Part shown: positions 16,388 to 25,207 of the stretch, in pieces
Position numbering within the stretch: the stretch's first letter is position 1
Layout: each line of letters begins with the position of its first letter
Source of the DNA: JANXUR01 sp038229415
GTDB taxonomy: Bacteria; Acidobacteriota; Terriglobia; Terriglobales; Acidobacteriaceae
Direction: 5' to 3'
DNA: 64,000 nucleotides
Assembly (NCBI GenBank): GCA_038229415.1
Contig: JBBROM010000004.1
Span: forward strand, 1-64,000
Translations under genes and position numbers: made by a program
The notes under the pieces: model-generated
Seen by the model: the letters and a program-made list of their open reading frames with translations, nothing else
What the model was told of the DNA's origin: nothing
Databases searched by the model: none

Positions 16388-17448
16388 CGCGGCTCCTCCT
16401 GCAAGGCGCGCAGTCCGCGCAGCACTCCGTGCATTTTCATCAACTGCTCATCTGGCATGGCCTCGGTGCGTTCCAGCAGCTGACGCGCGCGATCGTCGGA
16501 CTGACGCATCTCCTGCTTCTCATCGTCCGTCATGGTCATAATGCGCAGTGAGAGAATCTCGTCAATCTCCAATCCATCAAACAGATCGCCCGAACTCTCA
16601 GCCGCAATCTGGGGATGGTCATAGAGGATGATGGGCGACGACAACATGATGTCGTATTGCCCTTCTTCGCCGATTAGAACTGGCCAGGTGCCGACGTTCA
16701 GGCAAGCAGCCGATGCCTCGCGCAGATCGTCCGGCGGATCGAGTGACGAAATGAATACTCCTTGCTCAACCCCCAGAACCGTATGCGTGGAAGCCAGCGA
16801 ACGCAACAACGCGCCATTGCGATCCGATGTGCTAACCGATGCAAGTGGCGTAAGATTCTGGACTTTCACTCGCAGCCGGAATACGCCATCACCCAGTTCT
16901 GCCGCACTGAGCTCCACCGTTCCCCACAAAGCAATGCGTTGGCGCAGAATCAAACCGACAATGTGCGAGCTGGCATCGCGTACAGGCTCGAATTGATCTT
17001 CGGCAGGAAACGAGAAATTGCAGGGAAAGACTTTTAGGGTCAGGTCGTTGAGGCGGCAAACTGGCAGGACGATCTCGCGCTCCACCGCTTCCTGCCAAGG
17101 CTGATAGACTCGCCCCTCTACCGACAGTGCGCCCACGGCCTGGTGTTCTGGCACGCCTGCAGTTGGAAGCTCCGTCAATGGGAGAGGCAACTCGCCAAGC
17201 GTACGGGCGACCAGTTGAAGGAATCGTACTCGTACCTCAAGCGTGGAGTCGGAACCTCCGCGCACCAGACACTCGGTTTGCATAACCCAGGCGTCGTTGC
17301 CGCTCTGCGCTTCCGCATAAGGTTGCGGATAAAGTACGCCAAAATTCCAGCGCTGCTGATTCTTCACTGCAGAGGGCCGGTAGGGATACAACATGTAGCC
17401 CTCGTAAAGAACCGCCTTAGCCATCTGATCCGCCCGCGTGAGGTTCAT
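16384..17448 (-). CDS. Hydrogenase-operon conserved protein, 354 aa, unknown
   Basis: No known domain is recognised with confidence. The N-terminus (ADQMAKAVLYEGYMLYPYRP, SAVKNQQRWNFGVLYPQPYA) and the ordered beta-rich body (LRVKVQNLTPLA, EGQYDIMLSSPIILYDHPQI) look like a well-folded cytoplasmic protein. A charged helical C-terminus (DDEKQEMRQSDDRARQLLER) follows. There is no signal peptide or membrane segment. It overlaps its neighbours by ATGA on both sides, so it is translated together with the DUF6084-like protein and the protease. Actinobacterial group 1h operons carry a comparable unassigned gene at this place (recollection). Function is not known. Confidence 0.75.
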   Translation of the reverse strand: MNLTRADQMAKAVLYEGYMLYPYRPSAVKNQQRWNFGVLYPQPYAEAQSGNDAWVMQTECLVRGGSDSTLEVRVRFLQLVARTLGELPLPLTELPTAGVPEHQAVGALSVEGRVYQPWQEAVEREIVLPVCRLNDLTLKVFPCNFSFPAEDQFEPVRDASSHIVGLILRQRIALWGTVELSAAELGDGVFRLRVKVQNLTPLASVSTSDRNGALLRSLASTHTVLGVEQGVFISSLDPPDDLREASAACLNVGTWPVLIGEEGQYDIMLSSPIILYDHPQIAAESSGDLFDGLEIDEILSLRIMTMTDDEKQEMRQSDDRARQLLERTEAMPDEQLMKMHGVLRGLRALQEEPR

Positions 17449-18107
17449 TGCAACACCTCATCCAAGTCCACATCAACATCCAGAGGCAAGACCCGCTCGA
17501 TGGTTTGTTCCCAGGTGGGAATACCGTGGCGAACTTTGTACTGATATAGGCGGTCGAACATTTCCCGGCTCAGGCAAAGCCACGCGCTGTTGGGGTAGTA
17601 GGACTCCATCATGTCGCGCCAGATTTTCACCGGAAGTCTGAACTTGGCCTCTCGATCCCACGAAATGGGCGCGACTTGTAAAGCCTGATCGGGCTTGGCA
17701 TAGAAGACCGTTCCACTGAATTGCAGGTTCAGCGGCACCTCGCCGCCTTCCACGCCTTCAAAATATTTGGTGGCGCCCACATTGAAGTCAAAGGTACAAG
17801 GCACGGGCAGGTCTACCAGCGTATCGCCGCGGAACGATGGCACAACGACGCTGGCGTGCGTCCACAGCAGGCTGCGCAACGTCTGGCTCCAACGCTCCGG
17901 CTCGCCGAATAAATCCTTGAGCCGGGCCTGATCCTCCGGTGTGTAATGCCTGCGTGTAACCTCAATTTGAATCTGGCAACGCAACACAACGGTGTGGATG
18001 GTTTCCTCGGGATCCGCATTGGTGATGCGCAGCTTGAGTGCAAGCAAAGGACTGGCGGAGAAGTGCACCACCTCGACGCCTTCGGTATGAAAGCTCAGAT
18101 CAGGCAC
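17445..18107 (-). CDS. DUF6084-family hydrogenase-operon protein
   Basis: A 220-aa protein matching, from memory, DUF6084: PLLALKLRITNADPEETIHT, VVLRCQIQIEVTRRHYTPED, LLWTHASVVVPSFRGDT, VDLPVPCTFDFNVGATKYFE, FSGTVFYA, FRLPVKIWRDMMESYYPNSA and IPTWEQTIERVL. The family occurs almost only in group 1h hydrogenase operons; no biochemical function is known. There is no signal peptide. It overlaps the DUF5947-like gene by 8 bp at its start and the 354-aa gene by 4 bp at its stop. Confidence 0.82.
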   Translation of the reverse strand: MPDLSFHTEGVEVVHFSASPLLALKLRITNADPEETIHTVVLRCQIQIEVTRRHYTPEDQARLKDLFGEPERWSQTLRSLLWTHASVVVPSFRGDTLVDLPVPCTFDFNVGATKYFEGVEGGEVPLNLQFSGTVFYAKPDQALQVAPISWDREAKFRLPVKIWRDMMESYYPNSAWLCLSREMFDRLYQYKVRHGIPTWEQTIERVLPLDVDVDLDEVLQ

Positions 18108-18777
18108 GGGGCTCCTCGCGCACTTCCCGGGACTTACCCCGCAGTTCGGTAAAGAAGCGCCCGATCTCCTGCCAGACTTCGGTCCCGCCGGAAAGACCTT
18201 GCCAATGCAGGCGGATCAAGCCTACCAGCTTGTAACATTCGTCAATCGGCACCACGTAATATTCGGCTGGAGCCGCCTGCCGGGCATGACCTACGCGATT
18301 CACCAGCAACGCTTCGACGTCAGACTCCAGGTTGGCCAGCGCCGGGTTCTCCGCAACGATGTCGCTCCATGCGTCTACCGGCAATAGGGATTCGATGGCT
18401 CCTGCAGGACTTGGGTAGAGCACGGCAACTTTGCCCGTCTGGCTGCTGGTAAAAAAGAAAGCCATGTTGATGGGAATCATCAGGCTATCCCACTGGGCAT
18501 CCGTCATATGGAAATCGGCGAGGCGACTGGCATCACGTGGCATCCGTTTGTATTTGGCACCTTCATGACCGCTGAACAACATGGCGCATGCTTCACAAGA
18601 ACAGGAAAACTTCCGCTCGCCCAGTTCGACCAAATGGGGATGCTCAGCAGCCAAGCCAGCTCCGCATAACTCGCAGCGTTCCAGCGGACGTGGTGCCTTG
18701 CGCCCGGCCAAGTCGCGCAGAGTGCCGAACGCGTTGCCCGATCCGGAAAACTGTCCTGTGAAGCTTATTTCACTCAT
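18100..18777 (-). CDS. DUF5947-family hydrogenase-operon protein
   Basis: A 225-aa protein matching, from memory, DUF5947: RCELCGAGLAAEHPHLVELG, FSCSCEACAMLFSG, IPINMAFFFTSSQTGKVAVL, YPSPAGAIESLLPVDAW, ESDVEALLVNRVGHAR, VPIDECYKLVGLIRLHWQGL and GGTEVWQEIGRFF. The five Cys arranged CxxC...CxCxxC near residues 36-61 look like a metal site (zinc or Fe-S). The family is tied to group 1h hydrogenases; its role in assembly or electron transfer is unknown. It overlaps the next gene by 8 bp. Confidence 0.82.
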   Translation of the reverse strand: MSEISFTGQFSGSGNAFGTLRDLAGRKAPRPLERCELCGAGLAAEHPHLVELGERKFSCSCEACAMLFSGHEGAKYKRMPRDASRLADFHMTDAQWDSLMIPINMAFFFTSSQTGKVAVLYPSPAGAIESLLPVDAWSDIVAENPALANLESDVEALLVNRVGHARQAAPAEYYVVPIDECYKLVGLIRLHWQGLSGGTEVWQEIGRFFTELRGKSREVREEPRA

Positions 18778-18854
18778 AGCCGTCCGTGTTTACCCTTGCT
18801 TGTTACTTTGTGATCCGTTCGTGCTTTCGCTGCGTCCCCGCCTCTTGCTCTGCG

Positions 18855-19436
18855 CTAGGCAACCGGCGCAGATGCTCCTATTAGTTTCTCCAGTGCGAAA
18901 AACCCGGAGGCGGGCGGCGCTTCGAGTCCCTCCACCGCCAGCGATGTCATGTCCGGCGCGGTCGCATAGAGAGCTTCCTCTGCGGCTACGCGAAACGACT
19001 CCGCCGAGGAGCCGCAACCGTGTTTGTCGAGCGTCATGCACAGCTTTACTGCACCTTCCACCACGCTGATCAATTCGACTTCGCACCCTTGCTTGCGTAG
19101 CCGGGGGCTCAATTGACTTACCGCCCGCAGCACACGTGTTTCCAAGTCCTCGGGATGAAGCCCATGCAACACCAGCAAGCTGCTGACCAGCGAATCGCGT
19201 CCCAACTGGTCAATGATGCGCAGCCCCGCATCTCCAGACTGGGCCACAATTTCCAGCATCTTATCGAGGCCAGTGCCATAGAGATCGAGCAGGAGTTGCA
19301 TCAGATCCTTGGCGGTGGCGCGAACCGCAGGATCGGCGATGACGTCAATCTCGCCAACCAATCCGCCAATTCGATGAATCCGGGCCTGAAATTCTTTTTC
19401 GTCGCTCACGCGTCCTCTTTTATAAGAACCATTCAC
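18855..19436 (-). CDS. NifU-like protein with degenerate Cys motif
   Basis: A 193-aa protein. The N-terminal half is helical (RIGGLVGEIDVIADPAVRAT, AKDLMQLLLDLYG, LLVLHGLHPEDLETRVLRAV). The C-terminal half resembles the NifU/Nfu domain (LRKQGCEVELISVVEGAVKL, DKHGCGSSAESFRVAAEEAL). In Nfu the motif CxxC binds the transferred Fe-S cluster; here only one Cys remains in GCGSSAES, so classical cluster transfer is doubtful. NifU-like genes follow the large subunit in actinobacterial group 1h operons too. The start is ATG 19436; GTG 19409 with GAGGA upstream is an alternative. Confidence 0.8.
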   Translation of the reverse strand: MNGSYKRGRVSDEKEFQARIHRIGGLVGEIDVIADPAVRATAKDLMQLLLDLYGTGLDKMLEIVAQSGDAGLRIIDQLGRDSLVSSLLVLHGLHPEDLETRVLRAVSQLSPRLRKQGCEVELISVVEGAVKLCMTLDKHGCGSSAESFRVAAEEALYATAPDMTSLAVEGLEAPPASGFFALEKLIGASAPVA

Positions 19437-19525
19437 TCATTTACGACCGCGGATGACAAAGGGCCAGAGTCCTGTTCCGACTTTGCTGGCCCTCGCTACA
19501 GTTGGCTACCTGCTACGTCCACCGA

Positions 19526-21346
19526 CTATTCCTTGACGGATTCCACCGGCTGCGGCTGCATACCAAACATTGGCGAATGGCGCGTTGACAGCACCTTGCC
19601 TTTACCCAGATACATGTGCACACCACAAGGCAAGCAGGGATCGAAACTGCGCACAGCGCGCATGATGTCAATGCCCTTGAACTTGTCTGGCCCGTTTTCC
19701 TCAAAGATTGGCGTATTCTGCACCGCATCCTCGTACGGTCCCGGCGTGCCGTAAATATCACGCGGGTTGGCGTTCCACGGAGTCGGTGGGTAAGGGTGAT
19801 AGTTGGCGATCTTGCCGCCCTTGATCACCACGTGATGGGAAAGCACGCCACGAACCGCTTCGTGGAATCCGCAGCCGATGGCCTCGTCCGGAACCTTGAA
19901 TTCGTTCCAGGTCTTGGTCCGTCCAGCGTGCAACTCTTCCAAGGCTTTCTCGACGAAGTGCAGCGCCGTCGCCGCCGCGTAGGCCTGAAAGTAGGTGCGT
20001 GAGCGATCACGCTCAATGGCGTTGCTCCACTTAGGAATCTTCCACTCGAACTCAACTTCGGGCAGAGAAACCGTCTTGGGCAAATAGATTTTTACGCTGT
20101 GGCCCGTGGCCTTCACGTAGCCAATATCCACGATGCCAGCCAGAGCAGTCGCCCAGAAGCGCGCGATGGGGCCGCCGCCGGTGTCGAGCGCCAAATGATC
20201 TCCGGTCCGCTTGTCGTACCACCGTGGCGACATGACCCAAGTGTACTTGCCGCCAAAGTCACGCTTTTGCGGATGCGGAATCGTCGTCTGATTCCAGGGA
20301 TGGTTCCGGTCAACGGGATTGCCCAGTGGATCGTTCTTGACGAACATCTCCGAGTTTTCCCATCCGTCATAGTAGGAACTACCCAGTAGAATGCGGATAT
20401 TCAGGTTGATGTCCACCAGATCAGTGGTCACCAGCTGTCCATCCACCACCACGCCTGGCGTCACGAACATGCCGCGACCCCAGTTCGTCATATTCTTGTA
20501 GGTGTAGTCACAGACGTCCGGATTATTGAATGAGCCCCAGCACCCGAGCAGAACCCGCCGCTGGCCAACCGCTTCATAGCCCGGCAGTGCTTCGTACCAG
20601 AAGTCAAACAGATCATCGTGCAGAGGCACGACTTTCTTCATGAACTCCACATACTTCATCAACCGGACGAGGTAATCGGTAAAGAGTTGTACCGTTGGCA
20701 CAGTGCCCACACCGCCTGGATAGAGCGTGGAAGGATGCACGTGCCGGCCTTCCATCAGGCAGAACATTTCGCGGGTGTAGCGGCTGACCTGTAGCGTTTC
20801 TTTGTAGAACGATCCAGTGAACGGATTGAGCGCCGTCATGATGTCGGCGATCGTCTTGAATCCGTGCAGGTCGGAGTGCGGCGCTGCCGTCTTCTGAGCT
20901 TTGGCCCAAACGCCGGGATTCGTCTCCTTGACCATTTGTTCGCAGAAGTCCACACCCACCAGATTGTCCTGGAAGATGTTGTGGTCGAACATATACTCGG
21001 CGGCTTCGCCCAGATTGACGATCCACTCCGCGATGGCGGGTGGCTTGACGCCGAAGGCCATATTCTGTGCGTAGGTGGCGCAGGTGGCGTGATTGTCACC
21101 GCAGATGCCGCAGATGCGGCTGGTGATGAAGTGGGCGTCACGGGGATCCTTGCCCTTCATGAAAATGCTGTAGCCGCGGAAGATGGACGAAGTGCTGTGA
21201 CACTCGGCCACCTGCCGGTTTTCAAAATCAATCTTGGTAAATATCCCCAAACTGCCCACGATGCGGGTAATGGGGTCCCAATTCATCTCCACCAGGTTCC
21301 GGGACTTGGTCGGAGCGTCCTTCGTAGGTGCTGTGGTAGTGCTCAT
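19526..21346 (-). CDS. hhyL: [NiFe]-hydrogenase large subunit, group 1h type
   Basis: A 606-aa catalytic subunit that oxidises H2 at the NiFe(CN)2CO site. The N-terminal metal motif is SRICGICGDNHATC (Cys79, Cys82) and the C-terminal one DPCLPCGVH (Cys571, Cys574, His577). A 29-residue tail beginning MYLGKGKV follows His577 and is the probable peptide removed by the maturation protease. The DPCLPCGVHMYLG form and length fit the group 1h (formerly group 5) high-affinity enzymes. Start: the ATG at 21346 is 8 nt after AGGAG; ATG 21352 is only 2 nt away from it. It lies 17 bp downstream of the small subunit. Confidence 0.97.
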   Translation of the reverse strand: MSTTTAPTKDAPTKSRNLVEMNWDPITRIVGSLGIFTKIDFENRQVAECHSTSSIFRGYSIFMKGKDPRDAHFITSRICGICGDNHATCATYAQNMAFGVKPPAIAEWIVNLGEAAEYMFDHNIFQDNLVGVDFCEQMVKETNPGVWAKAQKTAAPHSDLHGFKTIADIMTALNPFTGSFYKETLQVSRYTREMFCLMEGRHVHPSTLYPGGVGTVPTVQLFTDYLVRLMKYVEFMKKVVPLHDDLFDFWYEALPGYEAVGQRRVLLGCWGSFNNPDVCDYTYKNMTNWGRGMFVTPGVVVDGQLVTTDLVDINLNIRILLGSSYYDGWENSEMFVKNDPLGNPVDRNHPWNQTTIPHPQKRDFGGKYTWVMSPRWYDKRTGDHLALDTGGGPIARFWATALAGIVDIGYVKATGHSVKIYLPKTVSLPEVEFEWKIPKWSNAIERDRSRTYFQAYAAATALHFVEKALEELHAGRTKTWNEFKVPDEAIGCGFHEAVRGVLSHHVVIKGGKIANYHPYPPTPWNANPRDIYGTPGPYEDAVQNTPIFEENGPDKFKGIDIMRAVRSFDPCLPCGVHMYLGKGKVLSTRHSPMFGMQPQPVESVKE

Positions 21347-21363
21347 GTGCATCGCTCCTTGTA

Positions 21364-22428
21364 TCAGTAATTTCTCGGGGAGTACCCGGTAGTCAGTTCC
21401 GGCCGTGGATGGCGCCACTTCGGTTCCTTGTTCACCGTGGCTTGTGTCAACGTGCGCAATGTACTGACGGCGCGGCCGTACGCACTGGCGATAGCACTGG
21501 AGACTTTGGCACCCGGCGGCTCATCCATAAATGGCATGAACTTGTCCGGGAATCCGGGCATCGTACAACCGATGCAGATTCCGCCAACGTTGGGGCAGCC
21601 ACCGATACCGGCCATCCAGCCACGTTTGGGGACGTTACAGTTCACCACCGGCCCCCAACAGCCCAGCTTCACGATGCACTTGGGCGAACCGTAAGCAGTG
21701 GCAAAGTCACCCTGCTCATAGTAGCCTGCGCGGTCACAGCCTTCGTGCACAGTCTTGCCAAACAGCCAAGTGGGACGGAGTTGATCATCCAGCGGAATCA
21801 TCGGAGCCAGCCCGGCCACCTGATAGAGCAAGTAGAGGAGGGTTTCCATGAAGTTGTCCGGTTGCACCGGGCATCCCGGGACGTTGACGATCGGCAAGCC
21901 CGCCTTTGACTTCCAGTCCCAGCCTAGATAGTCGGCGAGACCCATAGCGCCCGTAGGATTGCCCTGCATGGCATGGATGCCGCCGTAAGTGGCGCAAGTG
22001 CCACATGCGACCACTGCGAGAGCCTTCGGTGCCAGACGATCAATCCATTCGTTGGTAGTGATGGGCTGGCCAGTCTTTGGGTCGGTTCCCAATGCTGCCC
22101 AGTAGCCCTCTTTCTTGATGCTCTCGTTGGGGATGGAGCCTTCCACCACCAGAACGAAGGGATCCAGCTGGCCCGCTGCTGCCTTGTACCAGAAGTCCAG
22201 GAACTCAGCCCCGTTCTCATAGGCGAGCACGGGATTGTGCAAGTGCACCTTGGGGAGTCCGGGGATCGCCCCCAGCAATACATCCTCAATGCTGGGTTGA
22301 GTGGCGGCGGTGATGGACACTGAGTCCCCGTCGCATCCTAACCCTGCCGTCATCCAAACGATATGAACTTCCGCTACCGGAGACGGTCTTTGTGTTGATC
22401 GTCCGTACGGAACTGTTTCCGCTGCCAT
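21364..22428 (-). CDS. hhyS: [NiFe]-hydrogenase small subunit, group 1h type
   Basis: A 354-aa electron-transfer subunit. The proximal-cluster motif is GCDGDS (Cys32, Asp35), i.e. CxxD in place of CxxC, the 3Cys/1Asp ligation known from oxygen-insensitive group 1h enzymes. Further ligands are in ACGTCATYGG, PGCPVQPDN, HEGCDRAGYYE, CIVKLGCWGPVVNCN and GGCPNVGGICIGCTMPGFPD. There is no Tat signal or C-terminal membrane anchor, so the enzyme is cytoplasmic unless another protein anchors it. ATG 22428 has GGAG 9 nt upstream; the frame extends to 22521 without support. It has a close paralogue at 25208-26275. Confidence 0.97.
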   Translation of the reverse strand: MAAETVPYGRSTQRPSPVAEVHIVWMTAGLGCDGDSVSITAATQPSIEDVLLGAIPGLPKVHLHNPVLAYENGAEFLDFWYKAAAGQLDPFVLVVEGSIPNESIKKEGYWAALGTDPKTGQPITTNEWIDRLAPKALAVVACGTCATYGGIHAMQGNPTGAMGLADYLGWDWKSKAGLPIVNVPGCPVQPDNFMETLLYLLYQVAGLAPMIPLDDQLRPTWLFGKTVHEGCDRAGYYEQGDFATAYGSPKCIVKLGCWGPVVNCNVPKRGWMAGIGGCPNVGGICIGCTMPGFPDKFMPFMDEPPGAKVSSAIASAYGRAVSTLRTLTQATVNKEPKWRHPRPELTTGYSPRNY

Positions 22429-22501
22429 GATTGGACTCTCCTCTCGCTGCTCAATGTGCAGTTGGGGCATTTCGCCCGCAACGGTTTGCCAAATTTTTTC
22501 G

Positions 22502-22531
22502 ATAATATTTTTGCTTTGCACAGAACGTCAG
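22502..22531 (-). promoter_or_regulatory. Candidate sigma70-type promoter for hhyS
   Basis: On the minus strand CTGACG (22531-22526) and TATTAT (22507-22502) are separated by 18 bp. This would start transcription about 70 nt before the hhyS ATG. The -35 box is weak (4 of 6), so this is a suggestion only. Confidence 0.3.
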
Positions 22532-22637
22532 CCGTCCTCGCTACTATTTTGTGCGAAACACACCTTGCGTTCGATATTTAGCCTGGTTAGGGAACCCTTG
22601 TATAGAAACAAAACAGCAGGATCATCTCAAGCGGACG

Positions 22638-22691
22638 CCCCCTGATTTAACTTAGGCGGGAATACTAGTCAGGGGATCAGGGATTTCCTGA
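22638..22691. promoter_or_regulatory. Cluster of inverted TCAGG half-sites upstream of hhyS
   Basis: The 384-bp gap 22429-22812 contains CCCCCTGA (22638-22645), TCAGGGG (22669-22675) and the inverted repeat TCAGGGATTTCCTGA (22677-22691). They form two inverted pairs of the same half-site. Their place directly after the NarL-type regulator gene and before the hydrogenase genes suggests an operator for that regulator. Apart from this and the candidate promoter, the gap holds AT-rich sequence and no gene. Confidence 0.4.
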
Positions 22692-22812
22692 TGCATGCAG
22701 GAATGTTATTTATTTTGTTGCAGTTACAGTTGTGCCATGGAGTTTAAGAGCGGCTCGAGCATCCCTATCAATCAAAGTATTAGTTTGGCCGTGTGACAAT
22801 CTCGCGCGTGGG

Positions 22813-23511
22813 CTATCCCTTTTCGCTCAGATTCCATTGAATGGCATGTTGCACGAGTTCGCGGGCGCTGCGAAGCGACAATTTTTCTTTGATGTGCGCT
22901 TGATAGGACTCGACCGTCTTCACACTCAAGTGCAGTTCCTCAGCGATTTGGCGCGTGCTACGTCCGTCTCCGATCAGGCGGAAGACTTCCAGCTCCCGAT
23001 CGGTAAGGCCTGCCATGGGAGAGATGGGCGCATCGGAATTGCCGCCGATGTAACGCTGTAGCATCTGGTTGGCGATGCGTTCGCTGACGTAAATCTCATG
23101 ATTGAGGATGCGACGTATTGCCGACAGAACTTTTTCCGCGGCTTCCTGCTTCATGATGTAGCCATTCGCGCCCGCCCGCAGGGCGCGCTCCGCATACATC
23201 AGCTCATCATGCATGGAGAGAATCAGAACCGGCAGGTGCGGGTAGTGGGCCTTTACATTTTTCAGCAGATCCAGCCCGTCAGGACCGTTCAAGGAAATGT
23301 CCACAATCAAAAAGTCGGGGTGTGCAGTGCTGATTGCCTGCATCGCGCCATGCGCCTCCTCGGCTTCTGCTATGACCTGCAGGTCGGGCTCACGATTGAT
23401 CATCATGGTCAGACCCTGGCGTACGATGGGATGATCATCCACCACGAGTACCCGAGTCTTGTGCCCTGCCGTGGCTTGCTTGATTTCAGTGCTCATGGCA
23501 AGCGTTCTCAT
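22813..23511 (-). CDS. NarL/LuxR-family response regulator of hydrogenase locus
   Basis: A 232-aa protein. The receiver domain has RVLVVDDHPIVRQGLTMMIN, FLIVDISLNGPDGLDLL (phospho-Asp), ILSMHDE and ANGYIMKQEA (conserved Lys). The LuxR-type helix-turn-helix is LTDRELEVFRLIGDGRSTRQ, then IAEELHLSVKTVESYQAHIK. It starts 27 bp after the PAS kinase stop, so the two form an operon and a probable cognate pair. The location between two hydrogenase small-subunit genes makes it the prime candidate regulator of the downstream operon. The start at 23511 or the ATG at 23496 are both possible. Confidence 0.93.
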   Translation of the reverse strand: MRTLAMSTEIKQATAGHKTRVLVVDDHPIVRQGLTMMINREPDLQVIAEAEEAHGAMQAISTAHPDFLIVDISLNGPDGLDLLKNVKAHYPHLPVLILSMHDELMYAERALRAGANGYIMKQEAAEKVLSAIRRILNHEIYVSERIANQMLQRYIGGNSDAPISPMAGLTDRELEVFRLIGDGRSTRQIAEELHLSVKTVESYQAHIKEKLSLRSARELVQHAIQWNLSEKG

Positions 23512-23538
23512 TGTGCTTTAAAATTCCTGGTTCACGAC

Positions 23539-25146
23539 TCATGGTTCCATATTCCGTATAGGAAATTGGCACATCACGACGGTTCCTTGCGTTTCACGCA
23601 TTTTCACCTGTAGCGTCCCGCCTATCATACCCGCACGGTGATTCATGATCTGTAGCCCCATGCCAGAGTTGTGCGGTACTTCCGGGATTCCCACCCCGTC
23701 ATCTTCAATGCTCAGAGTGCCTTGATCGTACTTGAGCCCAAGGTAAATCACGATGTTTTGGGCATGGCCATGCTTTATTGCATTATTCACCGCCTCTTGG
23801 GCTACGTGGTAAAGATGAGTGGCTGCAGTGTAGTCCTGAATCAAAACCGGCTCGTCGGACCGGAAACGGCAGGTAACTCCGAACACATCCTCCACCTCGC
23901 TGGCATACCTCCGCAAAGCGGACATCAAGCCTTGCTCATCGGAGACCACGGGAAGGAGTCCGCGGGCCAGTTCTCGCGTGGTGTGAATCGCCTCATTTAC
24001 CAGACGAACGATCTTGGCGGCGTCCGCGGCCTCTGGAAGATTCTTCTCGGCCAGTTTGTGTTCCTGCACCTTGCTCATGAAGGCAATGCCCGTAAGATGC
24101 TGACCCAGACCATCGTGGAGATCCTGCCCGATGCGTCGCTGCTCCCGGCTACTCACCTCTAAAATTGCTGCCTCCAGTCGCTTGCGCTCGGTAATGTCTA
24201 TTCCTGACGCGATGATGTATGTGGGTGTATCGCCCGTGCCGCTCAGCAGCGTGCACGACCAGGAAATGAGCCGGCGGGCACCTTCCCGCGTGATCCAGTA
24301 ACTCTCGTAGTCATTGGGAACTTGATCCGTGCGCAATTGTTCAAACATTCCCGGAAGAAGCGCCGCCTCATCGGGAATCATGAACAGGTCCCAAAGATAT
24401 CTTCCTTCAACCTCGGCCGATGAGTAGCCGGATATCTGTTCACACGCACGGTTGAAGCGGATGATGCGCCCTTCGGGATCCAGCACCACCACCAACGCGC
24501 CGACGGTATGGAGAATCGCGGAGACCACGTTGCGCTCTTCCTGCAACTCCTTTTCCGTGCGTTTTAGATCACTGATGTCGAAGCCCACTCCGTGAATAAA
24601 CCAGGGCCGTCCATCGGGCTTGCGAATCATCTTGGCTTCGCAATGGAACCAGATGACGCGGCCATCGCGGGCCAGTACGCGATAGGACGAACGCAGCGGC
24701 TTGCCGGAGAGAAACATCTCAGCTGCTTCCAAACTCCAGCGTGCCTTGTCTTCAGGATGAATACGCTCGTACCAGCGGATGGGATCTTCCAGCCACTCCT
24801 CCTGCGAAAAGCCCAGGCTGGTCTCTATCTGCGGACTGACATACGCCTCGCCGATGCCACGGTCGAGATACGCCATAAAAATGACGGCGGGGATCTGCTC
24901 TACCAGTGCCCGATACATGGCTTCCATGTGTGGGATTTCTGGCTCAGTGGATTGGCTTTGTGTTTCTGGCTCTTGCGATTGCGAAAGCGCATCAGTGGAA
25001 CTAGAGGAGAAAATCTCGGCGAGGCCTGCGAGAATCGCCTCCGCTTGAACCGGATCCACCGCATCCATATCGAGCGGGGCTGGCCCCGTAGTGGGCCAGC
25101 CCCCAGCGATGTCCGATGCTGCGCGCGTCAGTGAAAAAGGTGGCAT
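23539..25146 (-). CDS. PAS-PAS sensor histidine kinase of hydrogenase locus
   Basis: A 535-aa soluble kinase without membrane helices. After a low-complexity N-terminus come two PAS/PAC domains: about 75-200 (VEQIPAVIFMAYLDRGIGEA, VIWFHCEAKMIRKPDGRP, GFDISDLKRTEKEL) and about 205-325 (GALVVVLDPEGRIIRFNRAC, SGIDITERKRLEAA). HisKA_3 has RRIGQDLHDGLGQHLTGIAF with phospho-His near 344, then HATPase with EAVNNAIKHGHAQ, IEDDGVGIP and GMGLQIMNHRAG. The signal is unknown; PAS domains could read redox, gas or a contact with the neighbouring small subunit. GAGG precedes the ATG. It begins 61 bp after the second small-subunit gene. Confidence 0.93.
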   Translation of the reverse strand: MPPFSLTRAASDIAGGWPTTGPAPLDMDAVDPVQAEAILAGLAEIFSSSSTDALSQSQEPETQSQSTEPEIPHMEAMYRALVEQIPAVIFMAYLDRGIGEAYVSPQIETSLGFSQEEWLEDPIRWYERIHPEDKARWSLEAAEMFLSGKPLRSSYRVLARDGRVIWFHCEAKMIRKPDGRPWFIHGVGFDISDLKRTEKELQEERNVVSAILHTVGALVVVLDPEGRIIRFNRACEQISGYSSAEVEGRYLWDLFMIPDEAALLPGMFEQLRTDQVPNDYESYWITREGARRLISWSCTLLSGTGDTPTYIIASGIDITERKRLEAAILEVSSREQRRIGQDLHDGLGQHLTGIAFMSKVQEHKLAEKNLPEAADAAKIVRLVNEAIHTTRELARGLLPVVSDEQGLMSALRRYASEVEDVFGVTCRFRSDEPVLIQDYTAATHLYHVAQEAVNNAIKHGHAQNIVIYLGLKYDQGTLSIEDDGVGIPEVPHNSGMGLQIMNHRAGMIGGTLQVKMRETQGTVVMCQFPIRNMEP

Positions 25147-25207
25147 TGCCCTGCCTCACATCCGAGGATGTTCGACTAGTATCGCCCTACATACCTGGCT
25201 TCGTAGA

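Noticed and set aside
22470..22495. Sigma54-like promoter TGGCA...TTGC upstream of hhyS on the minus strand
   Set aside because: The GG-to-GC spacing is one base too short for the strict -24/-12 arrangement, and no sigma54 activator is encoded nearby.
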